DNA of 64,000 nucleotides from NCBI RefSeq assembly GCF_012932215.1, contig NZ_CP048788.1, forward strand, positions 2,356,001-2,420,000, in the 5' to 3' direction. Below the pieces are notes generated by a model. The model saw only the letters and a list, made by a program, of their open reading frames with translations, did not search any database and was not told the origin of the DNA. Below are positions 39,450-49,012 of this stretch, in pieces. This DNA is from Roseobacter ponti (GTDB lineage Bacteria; Pseudomonadota; Alphaproteobacteria; Rhodobacterales; Rhodobacteraceae). Made by a program: the position numbers and the translations under genes. The first letter of the stretch is position 1; the number at the start of each line of letters is the position of its first letter.

Positions 39450-41645
39450 TCAGCGCTCAAGTTCGAAAAACAGCGTCGTAAGCGGCGGCAGCGTCACAGT
39501 GACCGAGACAGGGCGACCGGATGCCGCGATCTCTTCCGAGTGAACGCCCCCCATATTGCCGCGCCCGTCTCCTCCGTAGGCTTCGGCATTCGTGTTAATA
39601 CGCTCGGCCCACCGACCGGGTTCCGGCACACCGATCCGCCGCGCCGGTCTTTCCACTGGGGTGAAGTTCGACACCACAAGCACAGGCGGCGTGTCCCCGC
39701 GCCCCTTCCGCAACCATACAAGCACGGATTCGTCTGCATTGTCTTCCTCAACCCACTCAAATCCCTCAGGCTTTGCATCAAGCTCATAAAGCGCGGGCGT
39801 GGTGGTATAAAAGCGATTGAGATCACGCACCAGGCTCTGCATGCCCTTGTGGTTATGGTGATCAAGCAGGTGCCAGTCGAGGCTGCTGTCATGGTTCCAC
39901 TCAGCAGGCTGTGCAAATTCGCCCCCCATAAAGAGCAGTTTCTTGCCCGGATGGCCCCACATGAACCCGTAATAAGCGCGCAGGTTGGCGAATTTATCTC
40001 CGCCCTCGCCCGGCATGCGCGCCAGCAGCGAGCCTTTGCCATGCACGACCTCGTCATGGCTCAACGGCAGAATGAAATTCTCGCTGAAGGCATAGTGCAG
40101 ACCGAAGGTCATCTTTGAGTGGTGGAATTTGCGATGCACCGGGTCTTCGGACATATAACTCAGCGTGTCGTTCATCCAGCCCATGTTCCATTTGAATCCA
40201 AACCCCAGGCCGCCCGCATCCGCAGGAGCAGACACGCCCGGAAAGGCCGTCGATTCCTCGGCAATGGTCATAACCCCGTCGCTCTCGCCATAGGCGGCCG
40301 TGTTCATGTTTCGCATGAAATCGATGGCTTCGAGGTTCTCGCGACCGCCGTGTTTGTTGGGCACCCATTCGCCTTCTTTCCGCGAGTAATCGCGATAAAG
40401 CATCGAGGCGACCGCATCCACACGCAGCCCGTCGATATGATGTTCTTCCAGCCAGTAAAGCGCGTTGGCGATCAGGTAATTCGCCACTTCGGCGCGTCCG
40501 TAGTTATAAACCAGCGTGTTCCAGTCGGGGTGAAACCCTTCGCGCCGGTCGGCGTGTTCATAAAGAGCGGTGCCGTCGAAACGGCCAAGGCCGTGCGGGT
40601 CTTCGGGGAAGTGGCCCGGCACCCAGTCGAGGATAAGCCCGATGTCAGCTGCGTGACAGGCATCCACAAAGGCGCGGAATTCGTCAAACGTGCCGTGCCG
40701 GATCGTGGGCGCAAAGAGCCCGACAGGCTGATAGCCCCATGAGCCGTCAAAAGGAAACTCGGAGACCGGCATCAGCTCCAGATGCGTAAAGCCCAGGTCC
40801 CTGGCATAGCCGACAAGCTGCTCTGCATGCTCGCGGTAGCTCAGCGGTCTGTTGCCCTCTTCCGGCACGCGCCGCCAGGACCCCAGATGTACCTCATAGA
40901 CCGAGATCGGTTTATCGAACCGCTGCACGGCTCCCCGGCGTGACATCCAGGCGTCGTCCCGCCATGTGTACCCGCCGGTTTCCCGCACCACCGAGCCCGT
41001 GCGCGGCGGATGTTCTGACCCGAAGCCCACAGGGTCGGCTTTCTGTGGCATGAGCGTGCCGTTTGCATCGAGGATTTCGTATTTATAAATCTCGCCGTCG
41101 CCCACACCGGGCGTGAAAATCTCCCAGACACCGGTCGCCCCGCGTCTGCGCATCGGGTTGCGGCGCCCGTCCCAGGCGTTGAAATCCCCGATAACCGAAA
41201 CGCGCATGGCATTCGGTGCCCAGACCGCGAAATGCGTGCCCGCAACGCCCTGATGGGTCATCACATGGGCCCCCAGAACTTCCCAGAGCCTGCGGTGCGC
41301 GCCCTCGCCGATCAGGTGTTCATCAAGCTCGCCCATGACCGGGCCGAAACGATACGGATCGTCGGCAATCCAGGAGTGCCCGTCAGCGCCCACCGTCAGG
41401 TGATACTCAAACGGCTTCTTGCGGCGCGCGGCCACGCCTTCAAAGAGCCCCGGCGCATCCTCGACGGCTGCCAGTGCCACGATTTTGCGACCGGTTTTGA
41501 CATCCACCGCAGCCACGTCGGATGCGCCGGGCACAAAGACGCGCAGCGTGAGTTTTCCGTCCACCTCATGCAGGCCGAGGACCGAAAAGGGATCGGCGTG
41601 CCGGCCTGCGAGAAGCTCGTGTTTATCGTGATCTGAGAGGCTCAT
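39450..41645 (-). CDS. glgB: 1,4-Alpha-glucan branching enzyme
   Basis: A 731-residue GH13 branching enzyme with the two N-terminal carbohydrate-binding domains (ADPFSVLGLHEVDGKLTLRVF; HFAVWAPNAMRVSVIGDFN) and the catalytic barrel: GLRVDAVASMLYRDYSR (nucleophile aspartate), MTIAEESTAFPGVS (acid/base glutamate) and LPLSHDEVVHGKGS. It introduces alpha-1,6 branches into the polymer made by GlgA. It begins 33 nt after glgP on the same strand. Confidence 0.96.
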   Translation of the reverse strand: MSLSDHDKHELLAGRHADPFSVLGLHEVDGKLTLRVFVPGASDVAAVDVKTGRKIVALAAVEDAPGLFEGVAARRKKPFEYHLTVGADGHSWIADDPYRFGPVMGELDEHLIGEGAHRRLWEVLGAHVMTHQGVAGTHFAVWAPNAMRVSVIGDFNAWDGRRNPMRRRGATGVWEIFTPGVGDGEIYKYEILDANGTLMPQKADPVGFGSEHPPRTGSVVRETGGYTWRDDAWMSRRGAVQRFDKPISVYEVHLGSWRRVPEEGNRPLSYREHAEQLVGYARDLGFTHLELMPVSEFPFDGSWGYQPVGLFAPTIRHGTFDEFRAFVDACHAADIGLILDWVPGHFPEDPHGLGRFDGTALYEHADRREGFHPDWNTLVYNYGRAEVANYLIANALYWLEEHHIDGLRVDAVASMLYRDYSRKEGEWVPNKHGGRENLEAIDFMRNMNTAAYGESDGVMTIAEESTAFPGVSAPADAGGLGFGFKWNMGWMNDTLSYMSEDPVHRKFHHSKMTFGLHYAFSENFILPLSHDEVVHGKGSLLARMPGEGGDKFANLRAYYGFMWGHPGKKLLFMGGEFAQPAEWNHDSSLDWHLLDHHNHKGMQSLVRDLNRFYTTTPALYELDAKPEGFEWVEEDNADESVLVWLRKGRGDTPPVLVVSNFTPVERPARRIGVPEPGRWAERINTNAEAYGGDGRGNMGGVHSEEIAASGRPVSVTVTLPPLTTLFFELER

Positions 41646-41678
41646 CGTCTGCGCTCCTTTGTCTTTACTCGTGGCCGC

Positions 41679-44102
41679 TCAGGCCACGTCGCGGTCTCCG
41701 GATCCGGTGGCCAGCATGCTGCGCACGTTCCAGATGTCGCGGGCGTACCCGCTGATCGTGCGATCAGAGGAGAACCAGCCGACGCGGGCCGTGTTGAGCG
41801 CTGCAAGCCTGGTCCAGGACCGCGCATCCGCAAAGGCAGTGTCCACCACCCGCTGTGTGTCGAAATAGCTGTCAAAATCGCAGGTCACGAGGAAGTAGTC
41901 GTGGTTGAACAGACCATCCACGAGCCCGGCATAGCGGTCTTTGTCGGACGGAGAGAAAACGCCCGAGCGGATCTGTTCAAGCACCCGTCCAAGGCGCGGG
42001 CTTGCCTCAATCGCGTGGCGGGCATAGTCCGGTTCCATGCGGCGGGCGGCAACCTCAGCGGCGGTAAGGCCAAAAAGAAAGAAGTTCTCCGCCCCCACGC
42101 AATCGCGGATTTCGACATTGGCGCCGTCGAGCGTGCCGATCGTCGGCGCGCCGTTCAGGGCAAACTTCATATTGCCGGTGCCCGAGGCTTCCTTGCCGGC
42201 GGTAGAAATCTGTTCGCTCAGATCAGTGGCCGGGATCAGCACCTCGGCCATAGAGACGTTGTAGTTTTCCGGGTACACGACCTGAAGCAGCCCTTTGGTG
42301 GCCGGGTCCCCGTTGATCACAGCGCCTGCGTCATTGATCAGGCGGATGATCTCCTTGGCCACGACATAGCCAGGAGCGGCCTTGCCCCCGAAGATTTTGA
42401 CGCGCGGCGTCCATGCGCCGTTCGGGTTGTCGCGGATCTCGTTCCAGAGCGCGACGGTTTCCAGCAGATTCATAAGCTGGCGCTTGTATTCGTGGATCCG
42501 TTTGATCTGGACATCGAACATAGCTGCAGGGTCCACGGAGACACCGTCGCGGTCTTTGAGCCAGTCAGACAGACGCGCTTTGTTGGTGTCCTTGGCCGCC
42601 TGAAACCGGTCGATGAAGGCCGGATCATCCAGATGGGCGTTCAGCCCCTGAAGTTTCTCCAGATCATCAGGCCAGGCGGTGCCGATGGTGTCGTTGATCA
42701 GATTGCGCAGCGGCGGGTTACAGGCGTAAAGCCAGCGGCGTGGCGTGATGCCGTTGGTCTGGTTCACAATCCGCCCGGGGTAGGCCTGGTGCAGGTCGGC
42801 AAAAACGGTCTCCTTCACCAGTTCAGAATGCAGGGCCGAGACGCCATTGACGTGATGCGCCATGACAAAGGCCAGTTCGCCCATTTTAACCTCACCGTGC
42901 TCGATGATGCGCACCTGCTCGCCGGCTTCAGCGAAATGCGCAGCCTCGATGAGCTGGATGATCCGGTGATGACGCGGCAGCACCCTCGCAAAGAGATCCT
43001 CGGGCCAGCGTTCCAGCGCCTCAGGCAGCAGCGTGTGGTTGGTATAGGCGAGGCATCCGCGCGCGGTGCTGATGGCATCCGAGACCTCAAAGCTGTGCAG
43101 ATCCATCAGGATGCGCACCAGTTCAGGCCCGGCAATAGCGGGGTGGGTATCGTTGAGCTGAATGGCCACGTAATCCGGCAGCGATTTCAGATCGCCGCCC
43201 TCGCTGAGGAACCTGCGCACAAGATCCTGCAGGGAGGCGGAGGTGAAGAAATATTCCTGCTTAAGACGCAGTTCCTTGCCCACATCCGTAGTGTCGTCAG
43301 GGTAGAGTACGCGGCTGATCGTGCGGGCGAGCGCCTCGGGTGCGCTCGCAGCGATGTAATCTCCGCGGTTGAAGCTTTCGAGGTCAAAATTGCGGTCGGG
43401 TTTGGCGGCCCAGAGGCGCAGCGTGTTGGCCCAGCGACCTTCCCAGCCCACAACAGGCGTGTCAAAGGCCGATGCGATAACAGTCTCTTCCGGGTGCCAG
43501 ACGGCCTTGCCGTCCTCATCGGCAACATGGCCGCCGAAAAGGATCGGATAGTTCACTTCGGGCCGCTCGAACTCCCAGGCATGGCGCTGTTCAAGCCAGG
43601 TCTCGGCGGTTTCAACCTGCACGCCCTTGTCAAAATGCTGCTCGAAAAGCCCGTGCTCATAGCGGATCCCGTAGCCGTAGGCCGGAATACCGAGGGTCGA
43701 CAGGGAATCCATAAAGCAGGCCGCCAGCCGCCCGAGGCCGCCGTTGCCAAGCGCAGCGTCGGGTTCATCCGCGACGACCTTTTCATAGGTTTGGCCAAGG
43801 CTTTCCAGCGCCTCTGACGCCACCTCATCCATCTGCAGGTTGACCGCGACATCCTCAATCAGGCGCCCGATCAGAAACTCCATCGACAGGTAATATACGC
43901 GCTTTCCACGGGCCTCGTAGGTCCTGCGTGTGCTCTCAAACCAGGGATCGACCACCAGATCGCGCAGTGCCAGTGACAGGGACATGCGCCAGTCATAAAG
44001 CGATGCGTGCGGGGCATCCTTGCCCAGCGACGTTTTGAGGTGCTGCAGGATCGATGCCGCAAAATCCTGCGCCGAAACGGGGGGGGTATTGGGTGAAGAC
44101 AT
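41679..44102 (-). CDS. glgP: Glycogen phosphorylase
   Basis: An 807-residue GT35 enzyme that releases glucose-1-phosphate from glycogen. The PLP lysine lies in EASGTGNMKFALNG, and GNGGLGRLAACFMDS plus YGIRYEHGLFEQ near the N-terminus are the family's glucosyl-site motifs. It is the first gene of the glycogen operon. The 70-nt gap upstream holds two small inverted repeats, so an internal promoter or processing site there would allow expression separate from the sugar-kinase/edd/eda/gap genes. Confidence 0.96.
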   Translation of the reverse strand: MSSPNTPPVSAQDFAASILQHLKTSLGKDAPHASLYDWRMSLSLALRDLVVDPWFESTRRTYEARGKRVYYLSMEFLIGRLIEDVAVNLQMDEVASEALESLGQTYEKVVADEPDAALGNGGLGRLAACFMDSLSTLGIPAYGYGIRYEHGLFEQHFDKGVQVETAETWLEQRHAWEFERPEVNYPILFGGHVADEDGKAVWHPEETVIASAFDTPVVGWEGRWANTLRLWAAKPDRNFDLESFNRGDYIAASAPEALARTISRVLYPDDTTDVGKELRLKQEYFFTSASLQDLVRRFLSEGGDLKSLPDYVAIQLNDTHPAIAGPELVRILMDLHSFEVSDAISTARGCLAYTNHTLLPEALERWPEDLFARVLPRHHRIIQLIEAAHFAEAGEQVRIIEHGEVKMGELAFVMAHHVNGVSALHSELVKETVFADLHQAYPGRIVNQTNGITPRRWLYACNPPLRNLINDTIGTAWPDDLEKLQGLNAHLDDPAFIDRFQAAKDTNKARLSDWLKDRDGVSVDPAAMFDVQIKRIHEYKRQLMNLLETVALWNEIRDNPNGAWTPRVKIFGGKAAPGYVVAKEIIRLINDAGAVINGDPATKGLLQVVYPENYNVSMAEVLIPATDLSEQISTAGKEASGTGNMKFALNGAPTIGTLDGANVEIRDCVGAENFFLFGLTAAEVAARRMEPDYARHAIEASPRLGRVLEQIRSGVFSPSDKDRYAGLVDGLFNHDYFLVTCDFDSYFDTQRVVDTAFADARSWTRLAALNTARVGWFSSDRTISGYARDIWNVRSMLATGSGDRDVA

Positions 44103-44125
44103 TGTATCTCTTTGCTCTCATTCCG

Positions 44126-44163
44126 GACCCCGCCAGAGGGGTCGGTGATATCGGTAATCCGAT
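44126..44163 (-). promoter_or_regulatory. Two adjacent inverted repeats between the sugar-kinase gene and glgP
   Basis: GACCCC (44126-44131) pairs with GGGGTC (44138-44143), and ATCGG (44150-44154) pairs with CCGAT (44159-44163). Both lie in the 70-nt gap before glgP. Neither is followed by a T run in the operon direction. They may mark an mRNA-processing or partial termination point between the Entner-Doudoroff genes and the glycogen genes. Confidence 0.4.
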
Positions 44164-44172
44164 GTGTTTGTG

Positions 44173-45117
44173 TCAGTCCGGGTCAGGCCCGCTCAGTTCA
44201 TGTGACCAGGGCGGGTTGGCCCCGGCCCGTGAGACGGTGACGGCGGCCACGCGCGCGCCATGCTCAAGGGCGGATTTCATCCGGGGCCCGTCAATTTCTT
44301 CGAGGCCTGCGCGCGTCAGCAAACCGTCTGATGCCAGCGCAGCCAGAACGCCCGCATTGAACGTATCACCCGCACCCACAGTGTCCACCACCTCAACCCG
44401 GCGCGCGGGGGCTGTGACCATGGTTCCGTCTGAAAAAGAGGCAAATGCGCCCTCTCTGCCCCGGGTCACGATCACGATTTTCGGCCCGCGGGCGGCAATG
44501 GCCCCTGCTTTCTCGTCGAGCGGTCCCGGGCCCGGCAGGATCCATTCCAGATCCTCATCGGACACTTTCAGAATACCGGTCCGCCGGATCATGGCATCCA
44601 GACGCGCACGGTAACGGTCTTCGTCCCGGATGAAACCGGCGCGGATATTGGGATCCATCACAATGAGGCGCTCGTCCGCATCGCGCATCGCAAGCGCTGC
44701 ATAGAAATCGGCGCAGGGCTCGCTGATCAGGCTGATGCCGCCGAAATAGAGTGCGCCGATCTCATCGGGCAGATCGGGCAGCTGGTCAGGAAAGAGCGAA
44801 CGTCCGGCGGTATTCTCATCGTAAAACGTATAGGTGGCATGGCCGTCGGTCAGGCGCACGAAGGCCAGCGTCGTGGGGCGGTCAGAGAGAATACAGAACC
44901 GCGTATCCACCCTGCTGTTGCCAAGCGTTTCGCGCAGCTGTTCGCCAAAAAGGTCTTTGGAAAGACCGGTCAGGAACCCGGTGGGCACGTCAAGCCGGCC
45001 GAGGGCCACGGCAGTATTGAAGACCGCACCACCGGAATGGGGCACATAGCCGGTCCCGCCCGTCTGCACAGGGGCGGGGATCATATCGATCAGAGCTTCT
45101 CCGCAGCACAAAATCAT
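44173..45117 (-). CDS. PfkB-family sugar kinase, probable fructokinase
   Basis: A 314-residue ribokinase-fold protein with the N-terminal CCGEALIDMIP, the PfkB signature VVDTVGAGDTFNAGVLAAL (catalytic aspartate in GAGD) and a conserved SGGAVFNTAVALGRL substrate loop, as in bacterial fructokinases. The frame is open to 45186; I start at the ATG at 45117, which gives the normal N-terminus. The 171 bp between it and the eda stop hold no gene or clear signal. Located between eda and glgP, it would feed fructose-6-phosphate, via isomerisation, into the Entner-Doudoroff or glycogen routes. Substrate not proven. Confidence 0.85.
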   Translation of the reverse strand: MILCCGEALIDMIPAPVQTGGTGYVPHSGGAVFNTAVALGRLDVPTGFLTGLSKDLFGEQLRETLGNSRVDTRFCILSDRPTTLAFVRLTDGHATYTFYDENTAGRSLFPDQLPDLPDEIGALYFGGISLISEPCADFYAALAMRDADERLIVMDPNIRAGFIRDEDRYRARLDAMIRRTGILKVSDEDLEWILPGPGPLDEKAGAIAARGPKIVIVTRGREGAFASFSDGTMVTAPARRVEVVDTVGAGDTFNAGVLAALASDGLLTRAGLEEIDGPRMKSALEHGARVAAVTVSRAGANPPWSHELSGPDPD

Positions 45118-45288
45118 ATCGTCGTTCCCGGCACAGCGCGTTGCCGCGCGGCCGCCTTCTGTTGTCCGGCACTCCCGCCAGAGCACCCTTTTATCCGGTT
45201 GCTCCGGGGCGGTCGCTCCGGTTCCGGGCGGTTATAGAACCCGCGTCAACGCAGGCAAGGCCTTTGCATGCGTCATTGTCCCACTGCC

Positions 45289-45930
45289 TCAGCGACCAAG
45301 CGTTGAGGCCTCCCGCGCCAGCGCCTCAATACCGGCCCAGTCGCCGGAGGCCACCAGATCAGCAGGCGCAACCCAGCTGCCGCCCGCGCAGACCACATTC
45401 GAAAGCGACAGGTACTCCATCGCGTTCGACGGGCTGACACCCCCTGTCGGGCAGAAAGAGACCTGCGGCAGCGGCGCGCCGATGGCTTTGAGGGCCGGAG
45501 CACCGCCCGAGGCTTCTGCGGGGAAAAACTTCAGCATGTCATAACCACGCTCGAGAAGCTTCATCGCCTCTGTTGCGGTCGCGGCCCCCGCCAGCAACGG
45601 CAGATCCATCGCTTCGCAGGCATCGATGAGCGCATCTGTGGCACCAGGGGACACTCCGAACGTGGCACCCGCATCTTTGGCCGCACGCACATCTTCGGGC
45701 GTGATCAGCGTCCCGGCGCCCACCACGCCGCCTTTGACTTTGGCCATCTCAGCGATGACCTCAAGTGCCGCCGGCGTGCGCAGAGTGACCTCAAGGGCCG
45801 GCAACCCGCCGGCCACCAGCGCTTCGGCCAGCGGGCGCGCGCGGCTCGCGTCATTGACCACCAGCACCGGCACGATCGGTGCCATGCCGCAGATCTCTCG
45901 GGCGCGTCTGCTTGCGTCCTGTGGGGTCAT
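45289..45930 (-). CDS. eda: 2-Dehydro-3-deoxy-6-phosphogluconate (KDPG) aldolase
   Basis: Eda cleaves KDPG to pyruvate and glyceraldehyde-3-phosphate, the last step of the Entner-Doudoroff pathway. The 213-residue product has IVPVLVVNDASRARPLAEAL, the catalytic glutamate in ALEVTLRTPAALE, and the Schiff-base lysine in DMLKFFPAEASGG, with CPTGGVSPSN binding phosphate. It follows edd by 12 nt. It is homologous to DgoA at 16965, but substrate is indicated by the partner dehydratase. Confidence 0.95.
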   Translation of the reverse strand: MTPQDASRRAREICGMAPIVPVLVVNDASRARPLAEALVAGGLPALEVTLRTPAALEVIAEMAKVKGGVVGAGTLITPEDVRAAKDAGATFGVSPGATDALIDACEAMDLPLLAGAATATEAMKLLERGYDMLKFFPAEASGGAPALKAIGAPLPQVSFCPTGGVSPSNAMEYLSLSNVVCAGGSWVAPADLVASGDWAGIEALAREASTLGR

Positions 45931-45942
45931 CGGAAATCCTTT

Positions 45943-47748
45943 CTAAAAGAGCGCGCAGGCGCCGGTGTCTGCGGTGCCAACCTGGCGTCTGAAGGCTGCG
46001 AAAAGCTCGCGGCCGAGCCCGTGTTCATTATCCGACAGATCGGCGGTGGCTGCGGGCCTGTCCGACACGCCTTTGGTGATGATATCCAGCACACCGGTTT
46101 TTGCATCGACCCGCACGATATCTCCGTCTTTCAGCTTGCTGATCTCACCGCCATCGAGCGCCTCGGGGCTGACGTGGATGGCCGCCGGCACCGAGCCCGA
46201 CGCGCCGGACATCCGGCCGTCGGTTACCAGCGCCACGTTGATGCCCCTGGCCTGCAGGTTCTTCAGCAGCGGCGTCAGGCTGTGAAGCTCCGGCATGCCG
46301 TTGGCTTTCGGGCCCTGGAAACGCACCACGACGACTGTGTCGCTGTTAATCTCCTGCGCACGGCAGGCTGCCTTGACGCTCTCCTGATCATGGAAAACGC
46401 GCACGGGCGCTTCAATCACCTGATGCTCTTCTTTCACCGCAGAGACTTTCATCACCGCGTTGCCAAGGCTCCCGTTGAGCCGTCTGAGCCCGCCTGTCGC
46501 CTGAAACGGCTCCGCCGCAGGGCGCACGATTTTTTCGTTGAGGCTTCTGGTGGTGCCCGGCTCCCAGACCGCCTTGCCGTCGCGCAGTTTCGGCTCCTGC
46601 GTGTAAAGCTCCAGCCCGCCGCCGGCGACGGTTTTAGTATCATCGTGCAGCAGGCCGGCGCCCAGCAGCTCGTGGATCATATAGCCCAGACCGCCTGCGG
46701 CATGGAAATGGTTCACATCCGCAAGCCCGTTGGGATAGACCCGTGCGAGCAGCGGCGTGACGTCGGAAATCTCGGAGAAATCCTGCCAGTCGAGGATGAT
46801 CCCCCCTGCCCGCGCCATCGCCACAAGGTGAATGAGCAGATTGGTCGACCCGCCCGTGGCGTTAAGCCCGACGATCCCGTTCACAAAGGCCTTTTCATCG
46901 AGGATATCGCAGACCGGTGTGTAATCATTGCCCAGGTCCGACAGCGAAAGCGCCCGGCGCGCACCCTCTTTGGTCAGCGCATCGCGCAGCCCGGTGTTGG
47001 GCGTCACAAAGCTGCTGCCCGGCAGGTGCAGGCCCATGAACTCCATCAGCATCTGGTTGGTATTGGCAGTTCCGTAAAACGTACAGGTCCCCGGCCCGTG
47101 ATAGGCGCCCATTTCAGCGGCCATCAGCTCCTCACGGCCGACCTCGCCGGCGGCGAATTTCTGGCGGACCTGGCTCTTTTCCTCATTCGACAGGCCCGAA
47201 GTCATCGGCCCGGCCGGCAGAAAGACCGTTGGCACATGCCCGAAAGTCTGAGCCGCGATGACCAGCCCCGGCACGATCTTGTCGCAAACGCCCAGATAGA
47301 CCGCAGCGTCAAAGGTGTTGTGGCTCATTGCCACCGCCGTCGCCATAGCGATCACGTCGCGGGAAAACAGGCTGAGTTCCATGCCGGGCTCGCCCTGGGT
47401 CACGCCATCACACATCGCGGGCACACCGCCGGCAACCTGGGCTGTGCCGCCCGCCTCGCGCGCGGCGTCGCGGATCAGTTCGGGAAACCGTTCAAACGGC
47501 TGATGGGCGGAGAGCATATCATTGTAAGTAGTCACGATGCCCAGATTGCCCGCGCTTTTGTGCACCAGCGCGTCCTGATCGCTGCCCGCACCGGCATAGG
47601 CGTGGGCCTGACCGCTGCAACTGAGATGAGCGCGCGCCGGTCCCTTGACCCGCGCGGCCTCCATCCGCCTGAGATAATCTCCGCGCGGGCCCTGGCTGCG
47701 CTCGATGATGCGGTCTGTGACCCGTGAAATCGTATCGTTCAGTGACAT
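45943..47748 (-). CDS. edd: 6-Phosphogluconate dehydratase
   Basis: Edd dehydrates 6-phosphogluconate to KDPG. The 601-residue IlvD/Edd-family protein contains the iron-sulfur-associated segments GVPAMCDGVTQGEPGMELSL, GVCDKIVPGLVIAA, PGTCTFYGTANTNQMLMEF and GRMSGASGSVPAA. The C-terminal cysteine in GACALF is also as in Edd. It lies 45 nt downstream of gap, separated by a stem-loop overlapping the gap stop codon. Confidence 0.96.
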   Translation of the reverse strand: MSLNDTISRVTDRIIERSQGPRGDYLRRMEAARVKGPARAHLSCSGQAHAYAGAGSDQDALVHKSAGNLGIVTTYNDMLSAHQPFERFPELIRDAAREAGGTAQVAGGVPAMCDGVTQGEPGMELSLFSRDVIAMATAVAMSHNTFDAAVYLGVCDKIVPGLVIAAQTFGHVPTVFLPAGPMTSGLSNEEKSQVRQKFAAGEVGREELMAAEMGAYHGPGTCTFYGTANTNQMLMEFMGLHLPGSSFVTPNTGLRDALTKEGARRALSLSDLGNDYTPVCDILDEKAFVNGIVGLNATGGSTNLLIHLVAMARAGGIILDWQDFSEISDVTPLLARVYPNGLADVNHFHAAGGLGYMIHELLGAGLLHDDTKTVAGGGLELYTQEPKLRDGKAVWEPGTTRSLNEKIVRPAAEPFQATGGLRRLNGSLGNAVMKVSAVKEEHQVIEAPVRVFHDQESVKAACRAQEINSDTVVVVRFQGPKANGMPELHSLTPLLKNLQARGINVALVTDGRMSGASGSVPAAIHVSPEALDGGEISKLKDGDIVRVDAKTGVLDIITKGVSDRPAATADLSDNEHGLGRELFAAFRRQVGTADTGACALF

Positions 47749-47774
47749 CTGTCCGCCTCCTTCAGGATGCGTGG

Positions 47775-47799
47775 ACCTGACGCGTTGGCCGCGTCAGGT
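47775..47799 (-). terminator. Stem-loop overlapping the gap stop codon
   Basis: ACCTGACGCG (47775-47784) pairs exactly with CGCGTCAGGT (47790-47799), a 10-bp stem with a 5-nt loop. Its right arm includes the last codon and stop of gap, so ribosomes finishing gap would melt it. In the gap-to-edd direction no T run follows; on the plus strand one does (TTTTTG), but no gene ends there. An mRNA-stabilising or attenuating role between gap and edd is likely. Confidence 0.65.
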
Positions 47800-48801
47800 T
47801 TTTGAAAGTTCCGCCAGTCTGCGGCCGGTATCGATCATGCGGTTGGCAAAGCCCCACTCGTTGTCATACCAGCTCACGACCCGGATCAGCCCGTCTTTGG
47901 TCACGCTGGTCTGCGCAGGCGCAAAGGTCGAGGAATGCGGATCGTGGTTGAAATCGATCGAGACGAGGGGCTCAGGCGCATAGCCCAGAATGCCTTTGAG
48001 CGCGCCCTCGGAGGCTTCTTTCATCGCGTCGTTGATCGCCTCTTTAGTGGTGGTCTTTTCCGGCATAAAGGTGAGATCGACAAGAGACACGTTAGGTGTC
48101 GGGACACGGATCGCAGAGCCTTCAAGCCGGCCTTCAAGATGCGGCAGCACCAGCGAAATAGCCCGCGCCGCACCGGTGGAGGTGGGCACCATCGACAGCG
48201 CTGCAGCCCGTCCGCGGTAAGGATCTTTGTGCGCGGAGTCGTGCGACGGCTGATCCCCGGTATAGGCGTGGATTGTCGTCATATAGCCGGTTTTGATGCC
48301 CACAAGCTGATCAAGGACATGCGCAACCGGCGCGAGACAGTTGGTGGTGCAGGACGCGTTGGAGACGATCACATCGTCTTTGGTCAAATCCCTGTCGTTC
48401 ACACCGAAGACCACGGTGCGGTCCACATCGGTGCCGGGCGCCGAGATAAGAACCCGCTTTGAACCGTTCTCAAGGTGGGCTGCAGCCGCATCACGTTTGG
48501 TGAAAAACCCGGTGCACTCCATCGCCACATCGACCCCGTCCCAGGGAAGTTCGGCAGGGTTGCGGATCGCAGTGACGGTGATTTCTTTACCATTGACCAC
48601 CAGCGTGTCGCCTTTGACGGAGACCTCGCCGGGAAAGCGGCCATGTACCGAATCGTACTTCAGCAGATGCGCAAGTGTTTCAGGCGACGCCAGATCGTTG
48701 ATAGCGGTCACTTCGACGTCGGTCACGTTGTTTTCGATGATCGCGCGCAGCACGCCCCGACCGATGCGTCCGAAACCGTTAATTGCTGTTGAATGTGACA
48801 T
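47794..48801 (-). CDS. gap: Glyceraldehyde-3-phosphate dehydrogenase, type I
   Basis: A 335-residue NAD-type GAPDH with NGFGRIGRGVLRAI at the N-terminus, the catalytic cysteine in SNASCTTNCLAPVA and the C-terminal SWYDNEWGFANRM. It converts the glyceraldehyde-3-phosphate made by Eda, DgoA and glycerol breakdown to 1,3-bisphosphoglycerate. It leads the gap-edd-eda operon. The upstream region contains a LacI-type palindrome at 48855-48866, 54 bp before the start codon. Confidence 0.96.
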   Translation of the reverse strand: MSHSTAINGFGRIGRGVLRAIIENNVTDVEVTAINDLASPETLAHLLKYDSVHGRFPGEVSVKGDTLVVNGKEITVTAIRNPAELPWDGVDVAMECTGFFTKRDAAAAHLENGSKRVLISAPGTDVDRTVVFGVNDRDLTKDDVIVSNASCTTNCLAPVAHVLDQLVGIKTGYMTTIHAYTGDQPSHDSAHKDPYRGRAAALSMVPTSTGAARAISLVLPHLEGRLEGSAIRVPTPNVSLVDLTFMPEKTTTKEAINDAMKEASEGALKGILGYAPEPLVSIDFNHDPHSSTFAPAQTSVTKDGLIRVVSWYDNEWGFANRMIDTGRRLAELSKT

Positions 48802-48854
48802 CGTGGTCCTCCTGAAAGGTCATGCCGTGCCGGAATCTCCGGTCACAGCTCTTT

Positions 48855-48890
48855 GTTAGCGCTAACGAACATATTATGCACGAAAGTGCA
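48855..48890. promoter_or_regulatory. LacI-type operator (CceR-like) and dyad upstream of gap-edd-eda
   Basis: GTTAGCGCTAAC at 48855-48866 is a perfect 12-bp palindrome with the central CG of LacI-family sites. It resembles the sites assigned to CceR, the LacI-family regulator of central carbon metabolism in Rhodobacter sphaeroides, which controls edd/eda and gap. Next to it lies TGCAC-GAAA-GTGCA (48877-48890), and AAGTGC recurs twice more about 30-45 bp further upstream of gap at an 11-bp spacing. No cceR gene is in the window. Confidence 0.7.
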
Positions 48891-49012
48891 ATGGTTGATT
48901 CAGACCTGAAAGGCTGAAAAGTGCGTCATAAGTGCGCGGGTGGGTTTTCTGGTTCTGCAACATTATCCTGTCCGGGTCCCGGGCAACCGGTCACCTGATG
49001 GCCTAACGCGCG

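Noticed and set aside
41901-43817. 638-codon plus-strand frame opposite glgP
   Set aside because: Pure antisense shadow of a well-recognised gene; no ribosome site, motif or sensible composition.
46021-47727. 568-codon plus-strand frame opposite edd
   Set aside because: Antisense shadow of edd with Arg/His-rich translation.
47785-47804. Stem-loop plus T run at gap/edd read as a plus-strand terminator
   Set aside because: No plus-strand gene ends nearby; the T run is the complement of the AAAAA in the last gap codons.
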